Shown in pieces: positions 52,096 to 59,676 of a DNA stretch of 64,000 bases. Below the pieces are notes generated by a model. The model was not told the DNA's origin and made no database searches. It saw only the letters and a program-made list of their open reading frames with translations. Origin of the DNA: an uncultured Clostridia bacterium (GTDB taxonomy: Bacteria > Bacillota > Clostridia > Peptostreptococcales > Anaerovoracaceae). Within the stretch, counting starts at the first letter, position 1; every line of letters begins with the position of its first letter. Both the position numbers and the translations under genes were made by a program. The stretch covers positions 22,365 through 86,364 of the forward strand of contig CAKQMV010000009.1 in the NCBI GenBank assembly GCA_934255135.1, given 5' to 3'.

Positions 52096-52528
52096 GGCGG
52101 ACAGAGCGGAAGAGCTATTCAGAATGGGATACAACTGCAGTCAGTCGGTGTATGCGGCTTTTGCAGAGGAACTTGGGATGAGCGTGGAAGATGCGGCGAA
52201 GAAGGCAAGTCCTTTTGGCGCGGGCTTCGGCAAGCTTAGAGAGGTGTGCGGTGCTGTAACTGGAATGGTCATGGTTCTTGGAGATCTCGAGGGTTACGGC
52301 GATCCGACAGATGCCGCGGGCAAAAAGGCTCTCTATACAACTGTACAGGAGCTTTGTGGCGAGTTCGAGCGTTCCGAGGGAAGTCTGATCTGCAGGGAGC
52401 TTCTGGGTCTTAAGAAGGGTGAGGATCTTTCTGAACCCGCTGTAAGAACTGATGAGTATTATAAGAGCAGACCTTGCGTTAAGGCATGCAGAGCTGCAGC
52501 GGCTATCCTAGAGGAACATATGAAGTAA
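52088..52528 (+). CDS. C_GCAxxG_C_C family protein
   Basis: This 146-residue protein belongs to a family of probable redox proteins with conserved cysteines. They are visible in GYNCSQSVYAAF (near residue 16), EVCGAVTGMVMVLG (near 50), LICRELLG and RPCVKACRAA near the end. The family's physiological role is not established. The start at ATG 52088 has GGAGG 8 bases upstream. ATG 52082 would leave only 2 bases. It overlaps DUF4317 by 8 bases. Confidence 0.8.
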   Translation: MSKADRAEELFRMGYNCSQSVYAAFAEELGMSVEDAAKKASPFGAGFGKLREVCGAVTGMVMVLGDLEGYGDPTDAAGKKALYTTVQELCGEFERSEGSLICRELLGLKKGEDLSEPAVRTDEYYKSRPCVKACRAAAAILEEHMK

Positions 52529-52574
52529 GCAATGCCTTTTGGCATATATATAATGAAGTAAAGGAGAATGTGTT

Positions 52575-52952
52575 ATGGAACTAATTAAGGTTCATACAGA
52601 CAAGGCGCCGGCAGCGCTTGGCCCATATTCACAGGCTGTTGTTGCAGGTGAGATGGTTTATCTTTCAGGCCAGGGCGGAATCAATCCTGAAACAGGAAAG
52701 CTTGTCGAGGGCGGAGTTGTAGCTGAGGCAAAGCAGATTATGAAGAATATCGGTGCTGTGCTTGAGGCAGCAGGAACATCATTTGAGAATGTTGTAAAGA
52801 CTACAGTATTTCTTGCTGATATGGGCGACTTTGCTGCGTTCAATGAGGTTTATGCTGAGTATTTTACTACTAAGCCTGCAAGAAGCTGCGTTGCAGTTAA
52901 GACTCTTCCGGCAGGATTTGCTGCAGAGGTTGAGGTTATTGCTGTAAAATAA
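52575..52952 (+). CDS. ridA: RidA family reactive intermediate deaminase
   Basis: This 125-residue trimeric enzyme hydrolyses 2-aminoacrylate and related enamines made by PLP enzymes. The family signature is APAALGPYSQAVVAG at the N-terminus, with PARSCVAVKTLPAGFAAEVE near the end containing the substrate-binding arginine. The length is typical. A AAGGAGAATG site precedes the ATG. It limits damage from serine and threonine dehydration, and the window also encodes the branched-chain pathway it is known to protect. Confidence 0.95.
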   Translation: MELIKVHTDKAPAALGPYSQAVVAGEMVYLSGQGGINPETGKLVEGGVVAEAKQIMKNIGAVLEAAGTSFENVVKTTVFLADMGDFAAFNEVYAEYFTTKPARSCVAVKTLPAGFAAEVEVIAVK

Positions 52953-52987
52953 TAATAATTATCAAATGTTGTAATATGAAACATATA

Positions 52988-53034
52988 ATGACGCGAAACT
53001 TTTATACTCAAGTATAAAAAATAGCGTCATTTTT
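52988..53034 (+). terminator. two-level hairpin terminator after ridA
   Basis: ATGACGC (52988-52994) pairs with GCGTCAT (53024-53030). Inside it TTTTATACT and AGTATAAAA form a second perfect stem. Four T follow. Confidence 0.8.
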
Positions 53035-53036
53035 CC

Positions 53037-53065
53037 TTGAAAAAATTTTAACATGTTAGTATAAT
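53037..53065 (+). promoter_or_regulatory. promoter for the POT transporter
   Basis: TTGAAA, 17 bases and TATAAT lie 43 bases before the ATG. The -35 starts within the T-run of the ridA terminator. Confidence 0.85.
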
Positions 53066-53108
53066 AACCTTGTTCGTAAATTATAATCTTTAAGGGGGAT
53101 TGACTAAA

Positions 53109-54461
53109 ATGAGCAATTCAAAGAAATGGCCTTTTGGCTTTTATGTATGCGCTCTTTCATTCACATTCGAGAGACTAGCATACTATGCTGGTAAGTGGGG
53201 TATCGGTGTATTCCCAGTTATCGCAGCAGCAGAGGGTGGACTCGGACTTTCAACAGCTGAAGGTGCGATGCTCTCATCATGGTTCGTAGCATTCACATAT
53301 ATCACTCCAGTAATCGGTGGATTCATTGCTGATAGATGGGTTGCTCCTAGAATTCTTGTTCCAATCGGTGAGATTCTTATGGGTCTTGCATACCTCATCG
53401 CTTGGAAGGCAACTGGTAAGGGTATGCTCGTAGCATGCATCATCCTTCTCGCAGTTGGTACTGGATTCTTCAAGGGAAATGTTTCAGGTATCAATGGTCG
53501 TCTGTTTGAGGGCGAGGACGAGTCAGTTCTTAACCAGATCTTCTCAGTTCAGTACTCATTCGTAAACATCGGATCATTCATAGGAACTACATTCCTTTCA
53601 CTCGTTGCAACTAGATACAGCTTCAGAACAATGTTCCTTTGCTGTGCAGCATTCATGTTAATTGACTGTGCATGGTGGTTCATCGGTCTAAAGCACCTCG
53701 GAGATGCTGGTAAGAAGCCATTCCTTCACAGTAATGCACACGAGAGCGAGGAAGAGGAAGCAAAGGACAACGCTCCTCTTACTAAGAAGGAGAAGCAGAG
53801 AGTTGCTGCTATCATTATCGTAACTATCTTCTCAGGTATCTTCTGGCTCATCTGGTACATGGCTTACCTTCCAATTTACTACAAGTTCGGACCTGTTGAG
53901 CAGGGTGGACTTGGATGGGCTAACTGGCAGATCGGAAGCTTCCAGATCCCAACAGCTTGGTTCGACTCACTTAACGGACTCTTCTGTATCTTCCTTGCTC
54001 CACTATTCGCTATAGTATGGAAGAAGATGGCTGAGAGACCTAAGGGAGACTGGGGTATGTTCACTAAGACAGCTATCGGTCTTCTCCTACTCGGAGTTTG
54101 CGTAGCAGTAATGGTATTCGCAGCTATCCTTGCAGGAGAAGGATCAAAGGATCCAGTAGGAGTTTGGATTGTAGTATTTGTAGCAGCATTCATGTCAATC
54201 GGTGAGATTATCTTCTCACCTCTTGGAAATGCATTCATTTCAAAGTACGCTCCTAAGAAGCTCCTCGGAACACTTCTTGGTGTATGGCCATTTATCATCT
54301 TCTTCTCAGGTCTTGCTCATGGACCACTTTACAACTGGCTTGACAACTTCGGATTCGTAAAGGCATACGGAGCAGTTGGTATCATCATCGCAGCATGCGG
54401 AATCATTATGCTTGTATTCACAAAGAAGTTCGACGCACTTGTAGAGGACGAGCAGAACTAA
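53109..54461 (+). CDS. proton-dependent oligopeptide (POT/PTR) transporter
   Basis: This 450-residue permease has about 12-14 helices. The POT proton-coupling motif is ERLAYYAGKW near residue 20. GGFIADRWVAPRILVPIGE near 75 and GTGFFKGNVSGINGRLF near 120 are the other family signatures. It imports di- and tripeptides with protons. The start is ATG 53109 with AAGGGGG upstream, rather than TTG 53100. Codon use is highly biased. With the nearby proline iminopeptidase and M24 peptidase it forms a peptide-use group. Confidence 0.88.
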   Translation: MSNSKKWPFGFYVCALSFTFERLAYYAGKWGIGVFPVIAAAEGGLGLSTAEGAMLSSWFVAFTYITPVIGGFIADRWVAPRILVPIGEILMGLAYLIAWKATGKGMLVACIILLAVGTGFFKGNVSGINGRLFEGEDESVLNQIFSVQYSFVNIGSFIGTTFLSLVATRYSFRTMFLCCAAFMLIDCAWWFIGLKHLGDAGKKPFLHSNAHESEEEEAKDNAPLTKKEKQRVAAIIIVTIFSGIFWLIWYMAYLPIYYKFGPVEQGGLGWANWQIGSFQIPTAWFDSLNGLFCIFLAPLFAIVWKKMAERPKGDWGMFTKTAIGLLLLGVCVAVMVFAAILAGEGSKDPVGVWIVVFVAAFMSIGEIIFSPLGNAFISKYAPKKLLGTLLGVWPFIIFFSGLAHGPLYNWLDNFGFVKAYGAVGIIIAACGIIMLVFTKKFDALVEDEQN

Positions 54462-54499
54462 TAATTTTACAAATAATATTTACGAATGCTTATAAGGGA

Positions 54500-54532
54500 G
54501 CCGGCAGCTTAGCTGCCGGTTTTCTATTTTTT
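54500..54532 (+). terminator. terminator after the POT gene
   Basis: GCCGGCAGCT pairs with AGCTGCCGGT and is followed by TTTCTATTTTTT. Confidence 0.85.
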
Positions 54533-54553
54533 GAAAATGACAATATAATCGCA

Positions 54554-54582
54554 TAAAAAAGACGCCTGCATTAGGCGTCTTT
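54554..54582 (-). terminator. apbE terminator overlapping its stop codon
   Basis: On the minus strand AAAGACGCC pairs with GGCGTCTTT and is followed by TTTATG. The 5' arm encodes the last codons (Lys-Asp-Ala) and the TAA stop (54573-54571) lies in the loop. Confidence 0.85.
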
Positions 54583-55569
54583 CCAGATCGATTTGGCATT
54601 GTCTGTCATTATGACTTCTCTGTCTGTATTGATGAAAATTGCGGCTGCTCCGTATTCCTCAGCGAGAGCTTTGCCCTTCTCAGTTCCGAGTACAAAACAT
54701 GCTGTTGTAAGAGCGTCGCACATGATTCCGCTGTCACATACTATTGTAACTGACATAACATCTGATCTAGCAGGGTATCCTGTCTTAGGATCGAGTATGT
54801 GGTGATATCTTGTTCCATCCTTTATAAAATACTTCTGATAATCACCAGAGGTTCCGACGCAGTTGGTACCGTCAAGCATAACTGATCCGATAAGCTGCTC
54901 CTTGTCACGCGGATCTCTGATGCCAATCTCCCACTTGCCACCATCTGGCTTGCTTCCGTAGGTCAGAATGCTGCTCTCACCAACCGATATTACAGCGCCT
55001 TCAAGACCGTCTGCCTTCTCGAGAATACCTCTTGCAGTATCGAGCGCGATTCCCTTGCCGGCAGCACCGAGATCAAGCTGCAGACCCTCAGGAAGAGAAA
55101 TACTGTTACCATCAATCTGAATATTGGTGTAATTACCCTTGCTTAGACAGCTCTGAATCCTGTCGTCGGCCGGAACCTTGTGCGCAACGTCATCAAAATC
55201 CCAAAGCTTCGATAAAGCACCGACCGTCGGGTCAAAAGCACCCGCGCTTTTGGCAGAGACATCGAGAAGGATATTCATGTATTCATGTAGTTCATCCGAC
55301 ATCACGACGCTTCCCTGGCCTGCTTTCTCATTTATCTTGTAAATCTCCGCACGGCTCACCTTGTTCGACAGGTGGTCGTTCTCGAGCGTCTTGATTGCGG
55401 TCTCTATGTCAGTTGACACATCATCGCCCTTGGTATACAAAGTCTCAGAAACGACGGTGCCCATCGCGTAGCCGGTGAAGGATCTCGGTTCGGGAGCTCC
55501 GCACGCGGCCAAAAGTGACGCTGAAAGGATCGCGGCCACTCCGCCTAGAAGAATCTTTTTTCTATACAT
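54571..55569 (-). CDS. apbE: FAD:protein FMN transferase, lipoprotein
   Basis: This 332-residue ApbE-family protein carries a lipoprotein signal (MYRKKILLGG ... LLAAC, lipobox cysteine at residue 22). It is therefore anchored outside the cytoplasmic membrane. Family segments are GYAMGTVVSETLY, FDPTVGALSKLWDF, GLQLDLGAAGKGIALD and SGDYQKYFIKDG. It attaches FMN covalently to Thr or Ser of secreted or membrane flavoproteins. No Rnf, NqrC or FMN-binding-domain gene lies in the window, so the target is unknown. It is transcribed against the POT gene. Confidence 0.93.
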   Translation of the reverse strand: MYRKKILLGGVAAILSASLLAACGAPEPRSFTGYAMGTVVSETLYTKGDDVSTDIETAIKTLENDHLSNKVSRAEIYKINEKAGQGSVVMSDELHEYMNILLDVSAKSAGAFDPTVGALSKLWDFDDVAHKVPADDRIQSCLSKGNYTNIQIDGNSISLPEGLQLDLGAAGKGIALDTARGILEKADGLEGAVISVGESSILTYGSKPDGGKWEIGIRDPRDKEQLIGSVMLDGTNCVGTSGDYQKYFIKDGTRYHHILDPKTGYPARSDVMSVTIVCDSGIMCDALTTACFVLGTEKGKALAEEYGAAAIFINTDREVIMTDNAKSIWKDA

Positions 55570-55634
55570 ATGTCCTCCAAATGCATTTTATTTATACGAT
55601 TGTATTTTTAATTATATAATAACTTACTTAATAG

Positions 55635-55643
55635 TGGTATAAT
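55635..55643 (+). promoter_or_regulatory. extended -10 promoter for pip
   Basis: TGGTATAAT matches the extended -10 consensus 39 bases before the start. The -35 region is only A/T-rich. Confidence 0.6.
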
Positions 55644-55682
55644 ACAAATGTTGAAAAAACTGAAACATTCAGGAGGTTATTA

Positions 55683-56573
55683 ATGGCTAAGATTACTGAG
55701 GGATACATGCCTTACCTAGGGCATGAAACTTACTACAGAATTGTAGGCGAGAGAAAGGACAACGGCAAGGCACCACTTATCTGTCTTCACGGAGGTCCTG
55801 GTTCAACTCATAACTATTATGAGGTTCTTGATAATGTTGCTGATGATGACGATAGAATGATCGTTATGTACGACCAGATCGGTTGCGGTAACTCATACCT
55901 TGATGGACACCCAGAGCTCTGGAACCAGAAGGTATGGCTTGACGAGCTTGATGCTCTTAGAGAGCACCTTGGACTCGACGAGTGCCACATCATCGGTCAG
56001 TCATGGGGTGGAATGATGCAGATTGCATACGCTCTTGATTACAATCCTAAGGGAGTTAAGAGCTTTATCATCTCAAGCGGACACCCATCAAGCTCAATGT
56101 GGGAGAGAGAGGGTCTCAGAAGAATCAAGATGATGCCACAGGACATGCAGGATGCTATCAACCACGCACTTGCTACTGGCGATTTCACTGGCGAGGCTTA
56201 TGATGCTGCAGTTGCTGAGTACATGGACAGATACTGCAACTACTGGCTAGGAGATGAGGCTCCTGAGTGCTGCACAAGACCTAAGAAGGGTGGCTCAGAG
56301 GCTTACGTTTACGGATGGGGACCTAACGAGTTCGCTCCAACTGGAACGCTTAAGGACTTCGAGTACGTTGACAGACTTCACGAGATCGAGATTCCATCAC
56401 TCATCTGCAGTGGTATTTCAGATCTCTGCTCACCACTAATCGCTAAGACAATGGCTGACAGAATTCCTAACTCAGAGTGGATTCTCTGGGAGAGAGCTAG
56501 ACACACTTGCTTCGTAGACAGACACGATGACTACTGTGTAAAGCTCATCGAGTGGATGAACAAGTACGATTAA
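55683..56573 (+). CDS. pip: proline iminopeptidase
   Basis: This 296-residue alpha/beta hydrolase removes N-terminal proline from peptides. The oxyanion HGGPGSTHNYYE is near residue 36, the nucleophile in IIGQSWGGMM near 103, and the catalytic His in RARHTCFVDRHDDYCVKLIE near the end. It has no signal peptide. An AGGAGGTTA site and biased codon use suggest strong expression. With the POT importer and the M24 peptidase after it, it processes imported proline-containing peptides. Confidence 0.9.
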   Translation: MAKITEGYMPYLGHETYYRIVGERKDNGKAPLICLHGGPGSTHNYYEVLDNVADDDDRMIVMYDQIGCGNSYLDGHPELWNQKVWLDELDALREHLGLDECHIIGQSWGGMMQIAYALDYNPKGVKSFIISSGHPSSSMWEREGLRRIKMMPQDMQDAINHALATGDFTGEAYDAAVAEYMDRYCNYWLGDEAPECCTRPKKGGSEAYVYGWGPNEFAPTGTLKDFEYVDRLHEIEIPSLICSGISDLCSPLIAKTMADRIPNSEWILWERARHTCFVDRHDDYCVKLIEWMNKYD

Positions 56574-56636
56574 TCGGGGGATTGACCAATATATTTATTT
56601 AATTCATTAGATATTACTTATAGGAGGTAATTTGAG

Positions 56637-57725
56637 ATGGATAAGGGTAAGCTAAACAGAATTATTGACGCAATGAAGGCTGAGGACATGTATCAGATGA
56701 TCATCACTGATCCTGTATCAATCTTCTATCTCACTAATGCATGGATTCTTCCTGGTGAGAGAATGCTCGCACTGTATATCAACGTTGATGGTGAGACTGA
56801 GCTTTTCGTTAACAAGCTCTTCCCACAGACTAAGGATCTTGGTGTTAAGATTACATACTATGATGACATCGAGGATGGCGTTGAGATTATGAGCAGAATC
56901 GTTGCTAAGGACAAGGTTATCGGTATCGATAAGACATGGCCTTCACACTTCCTCCTAAGACTTATGGAGCTTGGTGCTGGTTCAAAGTTTGTTAACGGTT
57001 CACTTATCGTTGACAAGGTTAGACAGATCAAGGATGAGAAGGAGCAGGAGCTTCTTAGAATCTCATCAAGAATCAACGATGAGGTAATGGCTGATGTCGT
57101 TGAGTGGGCTAACAAGGGCCTCTCAGAGAAGGAGCTTAACGTTAAGGTTAGAGAGATTTACAAGGCTCACGGATGTGAGGGCGTTTCATTCGACCCTATC
57201 ACTGCTTATGCAGGCGGAGCTGCTGACCCACATCACGTAACTGATGATTCAAAGGGTAAGAGAGGAGACTGCGTTCTTCTTGATATCGGTGGATTCAAGG
57301 ATAACTATGCTTCAGATATGACTAGAACTTTCTTCCTTGGAGAGGTTTCAGACAGAGCTAGAGAGGTTTACGAGGTTGTTAGAGTTGCTGAGCAGAAGGG
57401 TATCGAAGCTGCTAAGCCTGGTAACAGAATGATGGATGTTGACCTTGCTTGCAGAAACTACATTGAGGAGAAGGGCTTCGGCGAGTACTTCACACACAGA
57501 ACTGGACACTCATGCGGTCTTGAGGACCACGAGTGGGGCGATGTTTCTTCAGTAAATGAGGCAATCATCCAGCCAGGTCAGTGCTTCTCAATCGAGCCAG
57601 GTATCTACCTTGCAGATGAGGGCATCGGTGTAAGAATCGAGGACCTCGTTCTTATCACTGAGGACGGATGCGAAGTTCTTAACAAGTATCCTAAGGAGCT
57701 TACAGTACTTCCTTTCGAGGACTAA
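56637..57725 (+). CDS. M24 family Xaa-Pro dipeptidase/aminopeptidase
   Basis: This 362-residue pita-bread metallopeptidase has a creatinase-like N-terminal domain (1-125). The five metal ligands are in LLDIGGFKDNYASDMTRT, HRTGHSCGLEDHEWGD, SIEPGIYLAD and GVRIEDLVLIT. It cleaves peptides with proline in the second position. Codon use is very biased and an AGGAGGTAA site precedes the ATG. It lies 63 bases after pip, with no terminator between. Confidence 0.92.
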   Translation: MDKGKLNRIIDAMKAEDMYQMIITDPVSIFYLTNAWILPGERMLALYINVDGETELFVNKLFPQTKDLGVKITYYDDIEDGVEIMSRIVAKDKVIGIDKTWPSHFLLRLMELGAGSKFVNGSLIVDKVRQIKDEKEQELLRISSRINDEVMADVVEWANKGLSEKELNVKVREIYKAHGCEGVSFDPITAYAGGAADPHHVTDDSKGKRGDCVLLDIGGFKDNYASDMTRTFFLGEVSDRAREVYEVVRVAEQKGIEAAKPGNRMMDVDLACRNYIEEKGFGEYFTHRTGHSCGLEDHEWGDVSSVNEAIIQPGQCFSIEPGIYLADEGIGVRIEDLVLITEDGCEVLNKYPKELTVLPFED

Positions 57726-57758
57726 TTCTGTATAATTAAATAGATATGATTTATCAGG

Positions 57759-57783
57759 CCGGCACCGTATGGTGCCGGTTTTT
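57759..57783 (+). terminator. terminator after the M24 gene
   Basis: CCGGCACC pairs with GGTGCCGG around GTAT, followed by five T. 57784-57889 is A/T-rich with repeated AGTAT and no gene. Confidence 0.9.
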
Positions 57784-57889
57784 CGTATGCAGAAAATCTA
57801 CGCCTAACATAGTTCACTGTATTCATGGAGTCGCTTCTGTTAGTAGTATCCTAGCTGCTACAAGTATCCCAGTTGTAAGTAGTTTTCCA

Positions 57890-58235
57890 GCTTTGTTACC
57901 ATTTTCATAATTTATATGATAATGGACCTAATTTGTTACCAACTACCAATTAGTTTAAGAATTGGTATACCTCGCTCGTAATTACGATCTTAGACTTTTA
58001 ATCAACATACATTTATTCTTGTCAATCTGCTCTATAATGAGAAGCCATTTGCCAGATTCTGGAGCCAATATGAAATTATTTAAAAGAATGGTATACATAA
58101 GAATCTCCCTAAAACGCCTCAATCACCTCATATTTAAATGAACTTGAATTCTCATGTATACCAATTCTCTGAAAACAATTCTAATGGTAACAACCAGGGA
58201 CCAATTAATCATTGTTTTATAAATTGGTAACAAGC
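57890..58235. mobile_element. MITE-like element with 80-bp structured inverted ends
   Basis: The two ends are imperfect inverted repeats of about 80 bp with the same spacing. On the left GTTACCA lies at 57895 and 57935 and GAATTGGTATAC at 57959-57970. On the right the complements lie at 58225, 58185 and 58156-58167. Boundaries read GCTTTGTTACC and GGTAACAAGC. The 185 bases between hold no transposase, and the composition is more A/T-rich than the surroundings. Two repeated motifs per end suggest a transposase with multiple binding sites, as in IS21-type elements. No clear target duplication is seen. Confidence 0.7.
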
Positions 58236-58475
58236 AGATTCACAACTGTAACATCTGTTTACGGTGAGGGCGGAATCGCTGCAGCTATGGGAAGCAGCAT
58301 GCCAAAAAGTGCTGACCCAATGGCACAGGGCTTTATCGCAGTACTTTCAATCGCTGTAAATGTGTTCATCTTCGCATACATTCTTAAGAGAGCTAAGGCT
58401 CAGAAGAAGAATCCTTGGAAGAATGAGATCTTTACTGACACTAAGGATTACATTGAGGCAATGGATCGTGCTTAA
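58236..58475 (+). pseudogene. C-terminal fragment of a membrane transporter
   Basis: About 80 codons in one frame encode TVTSVYGEGGIAAAMGSSMP, a membrane helix (MAQGFIAVLSIAVNVFIFAY) and a basic-acidic cytoplasmic tail ending DYIEAMDRA. Codon use is that of the host genes. The frame runs back into the inverted end of the element at 58212, where a TTG exists but no ribosome binding site. The 5' part of the gene is therefore missing. I cannot name the transporter family from this piece. A terminator follows. Confidence 0.65.
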
Positions 58476-58500
58476 TAATTAATATTTATTACTTAATACT

Positions 58501-58547
58501 AAACTCCTGTCCGGGTGAAGTTTTTCATCCAGATAGGAGTTTTTTAT
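58501..58547 (+). terminator. terminator after the transporter fragment
   Basis: AAACTCCT pairs with AGGAGTTT, with further pairing of CCGGGTGAA and TTCATCCAG inside. It is followed by TTTTATTT. Confidence 0.75.
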
Positions 58548-58599
58548 TTGCTTTGGTGTATAATTATGTCACTTGTATAGATAACAAGGAGGTGATTAC

Positions 58600-59454
58600 A
58601 TGCCTGAGAGAACTAAGAATATAGGACTGATTGCATTATGTGTAGTGATAATGCTTGTCAGTGTATTAGGTGTTGCGCCTAAGATGGAGAAGCTCGAGAC
58701 ATACAGCGGTACTGTTGAAACTCTTGATATGCTTAAAGAGAATGCCGCTTTGATGACAGGAACTGCTGCCGTGGCTGCAACTGCTGCTGCAGCGATCCCA
58801 GGTGATGCGACTACACCTGTTGCTAACAAGATTGCAGATGTTGCAGGTTATATGGTTATTGTTTATGCGGCTATTGTAATAGAGAAGTATTTCGTTGTGA
58901 CGATTGGAGGTATTACATGCAGGTGGATTATACCGGCTGTATGCCTTATTATGATTGCTTATTTGGCTGCTCGCGTGCTTGGCAGAAGTGGCTCTGGCAT
59001 CAGGTGGCTTAAGGAACTGTCTGTCAGAATATGTGCTGCGGCACTGATTCTGTGGATGGTTGTCCCTGTAAGTGCAGGCATGTCACAGACGGTATATGAT
59101 ATATATAATACGACCTCCGAGAAGCGACTCGAAGAGCTCGACAAGAAGTATGAAGACGCGGGCAAAATATCCGATGAATCAACGGAAGATTCCGAGGAAA
59201 AGAAGGGTGTTTTGGACGGACTCTTAGGTTCGCTTAAGGATTCTGCCGATGCGGTTAAGGATTCTCTCTCGGCGGCGACTGAGAAGTCAGTTGACTATTT
59301 TAAGGCGAAGCTCGACATCCTTGTCGAGGGTGCGGGTGTGCTTGTTGCGATAACAGTCGTGATTCCGGCAGCTATGCTGATATTCGGGCTGTGGGTGATC
59401 AAGCTTCTTTTTAATCTGAATATTAATATAGGTATAGGAGCACTTAAGAAATGA
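58600..59454 (+). CDS. membrane protein of unknown function
   Basis: I do not recognise this 284-residue protein. It has helices at about residues 7-26, 80-97, 101-120, 138-156 and 248-275. The extracytoplasmic segment near 50-70 is rich in alanine. The loop at 165-245 is charged and probably coiled coil (KRLEELDKKYEDAGKISDES, KKGVLDGLLGSLKDSADAVK). GCC-like metal or catalytic motifs are absent. An AAGGAGGTGAT site precedes the ATG. Its stop overlaps the zinc ribbon gene (ATGA), so the two are a unit. Confidence 0.7.
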   Translation: MPERTKNIGLIALCVVIMLVSVLGVAPKMEKLETYSGTVETLDMLKENAALMTGTAAVAATAAAAIPGDATTPVANKIADVAGYMVIVYAAIVIEKYFVVTIGGITCRWIIPAVCLIMIAYLAARVLGRSGSGIRWLKELSVRICAAALILWMVVPVSAGMSQTVYDIYNTTSEKRLEELDKKYEDAGKISDESTEDSEEKKGVLDGLLGSLKDSADAVKDSLSAATEKSVDYFKAKLDILVEGAGVLVAITVVIPAAMLIFGLWVIKLLFNLNINIGIGALKK

Positions 59455-59648
59455 AGACGGAGACGGCATACTGGAATACGAAGACACATATGTTCAAAGG
59501 CGATGAGCATATCTGTTCGGCGTGCGGTTATGTGAGCAAGAAGAGGACAGGCAAGTGTCCGGGCTGCGGCCGCAAGATGAGGAAGGGTAAGAAGGATCTT
59601 GGCTGGATTGATGATATGGAAGCCTTTGATGCGATTTTTGGTGATTAG
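59451..59648 (+). CDS. small zinc ribbon protein
   Basis: The 65-residue protein has two CxxC knuckles, CSACGYVSKKRTGKCPGCGR at residues 23-42, followed by a basic stretch (KMRKGKKDLG) and an acidic end (DDMEAFDAIFGD). It is likely a rubredoxin-like or treble-clef zinc ribbon that binds protein or nucleic acid. It overlaps the membrane protein gene by 4 bases and probably works with it. No specific function can be given. Confidence 0.7.
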   Translation: MKTETAYWNTKTHMFKGDEHICSACGYVSKKRTGKCPGCGRKMRKGKKDLGWIDDMEAFDAIFGD

Positions 59649-59676
59649 TATTTGGCTGGGGGAATCTTGATTTATC

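Noticed and set aside
58212..58475. Short frame as a complete small membrane protein
   Set aside because: The first codons come from the inverted end of the element, there is no ribosome binding site and the protein starts in mid-domain.
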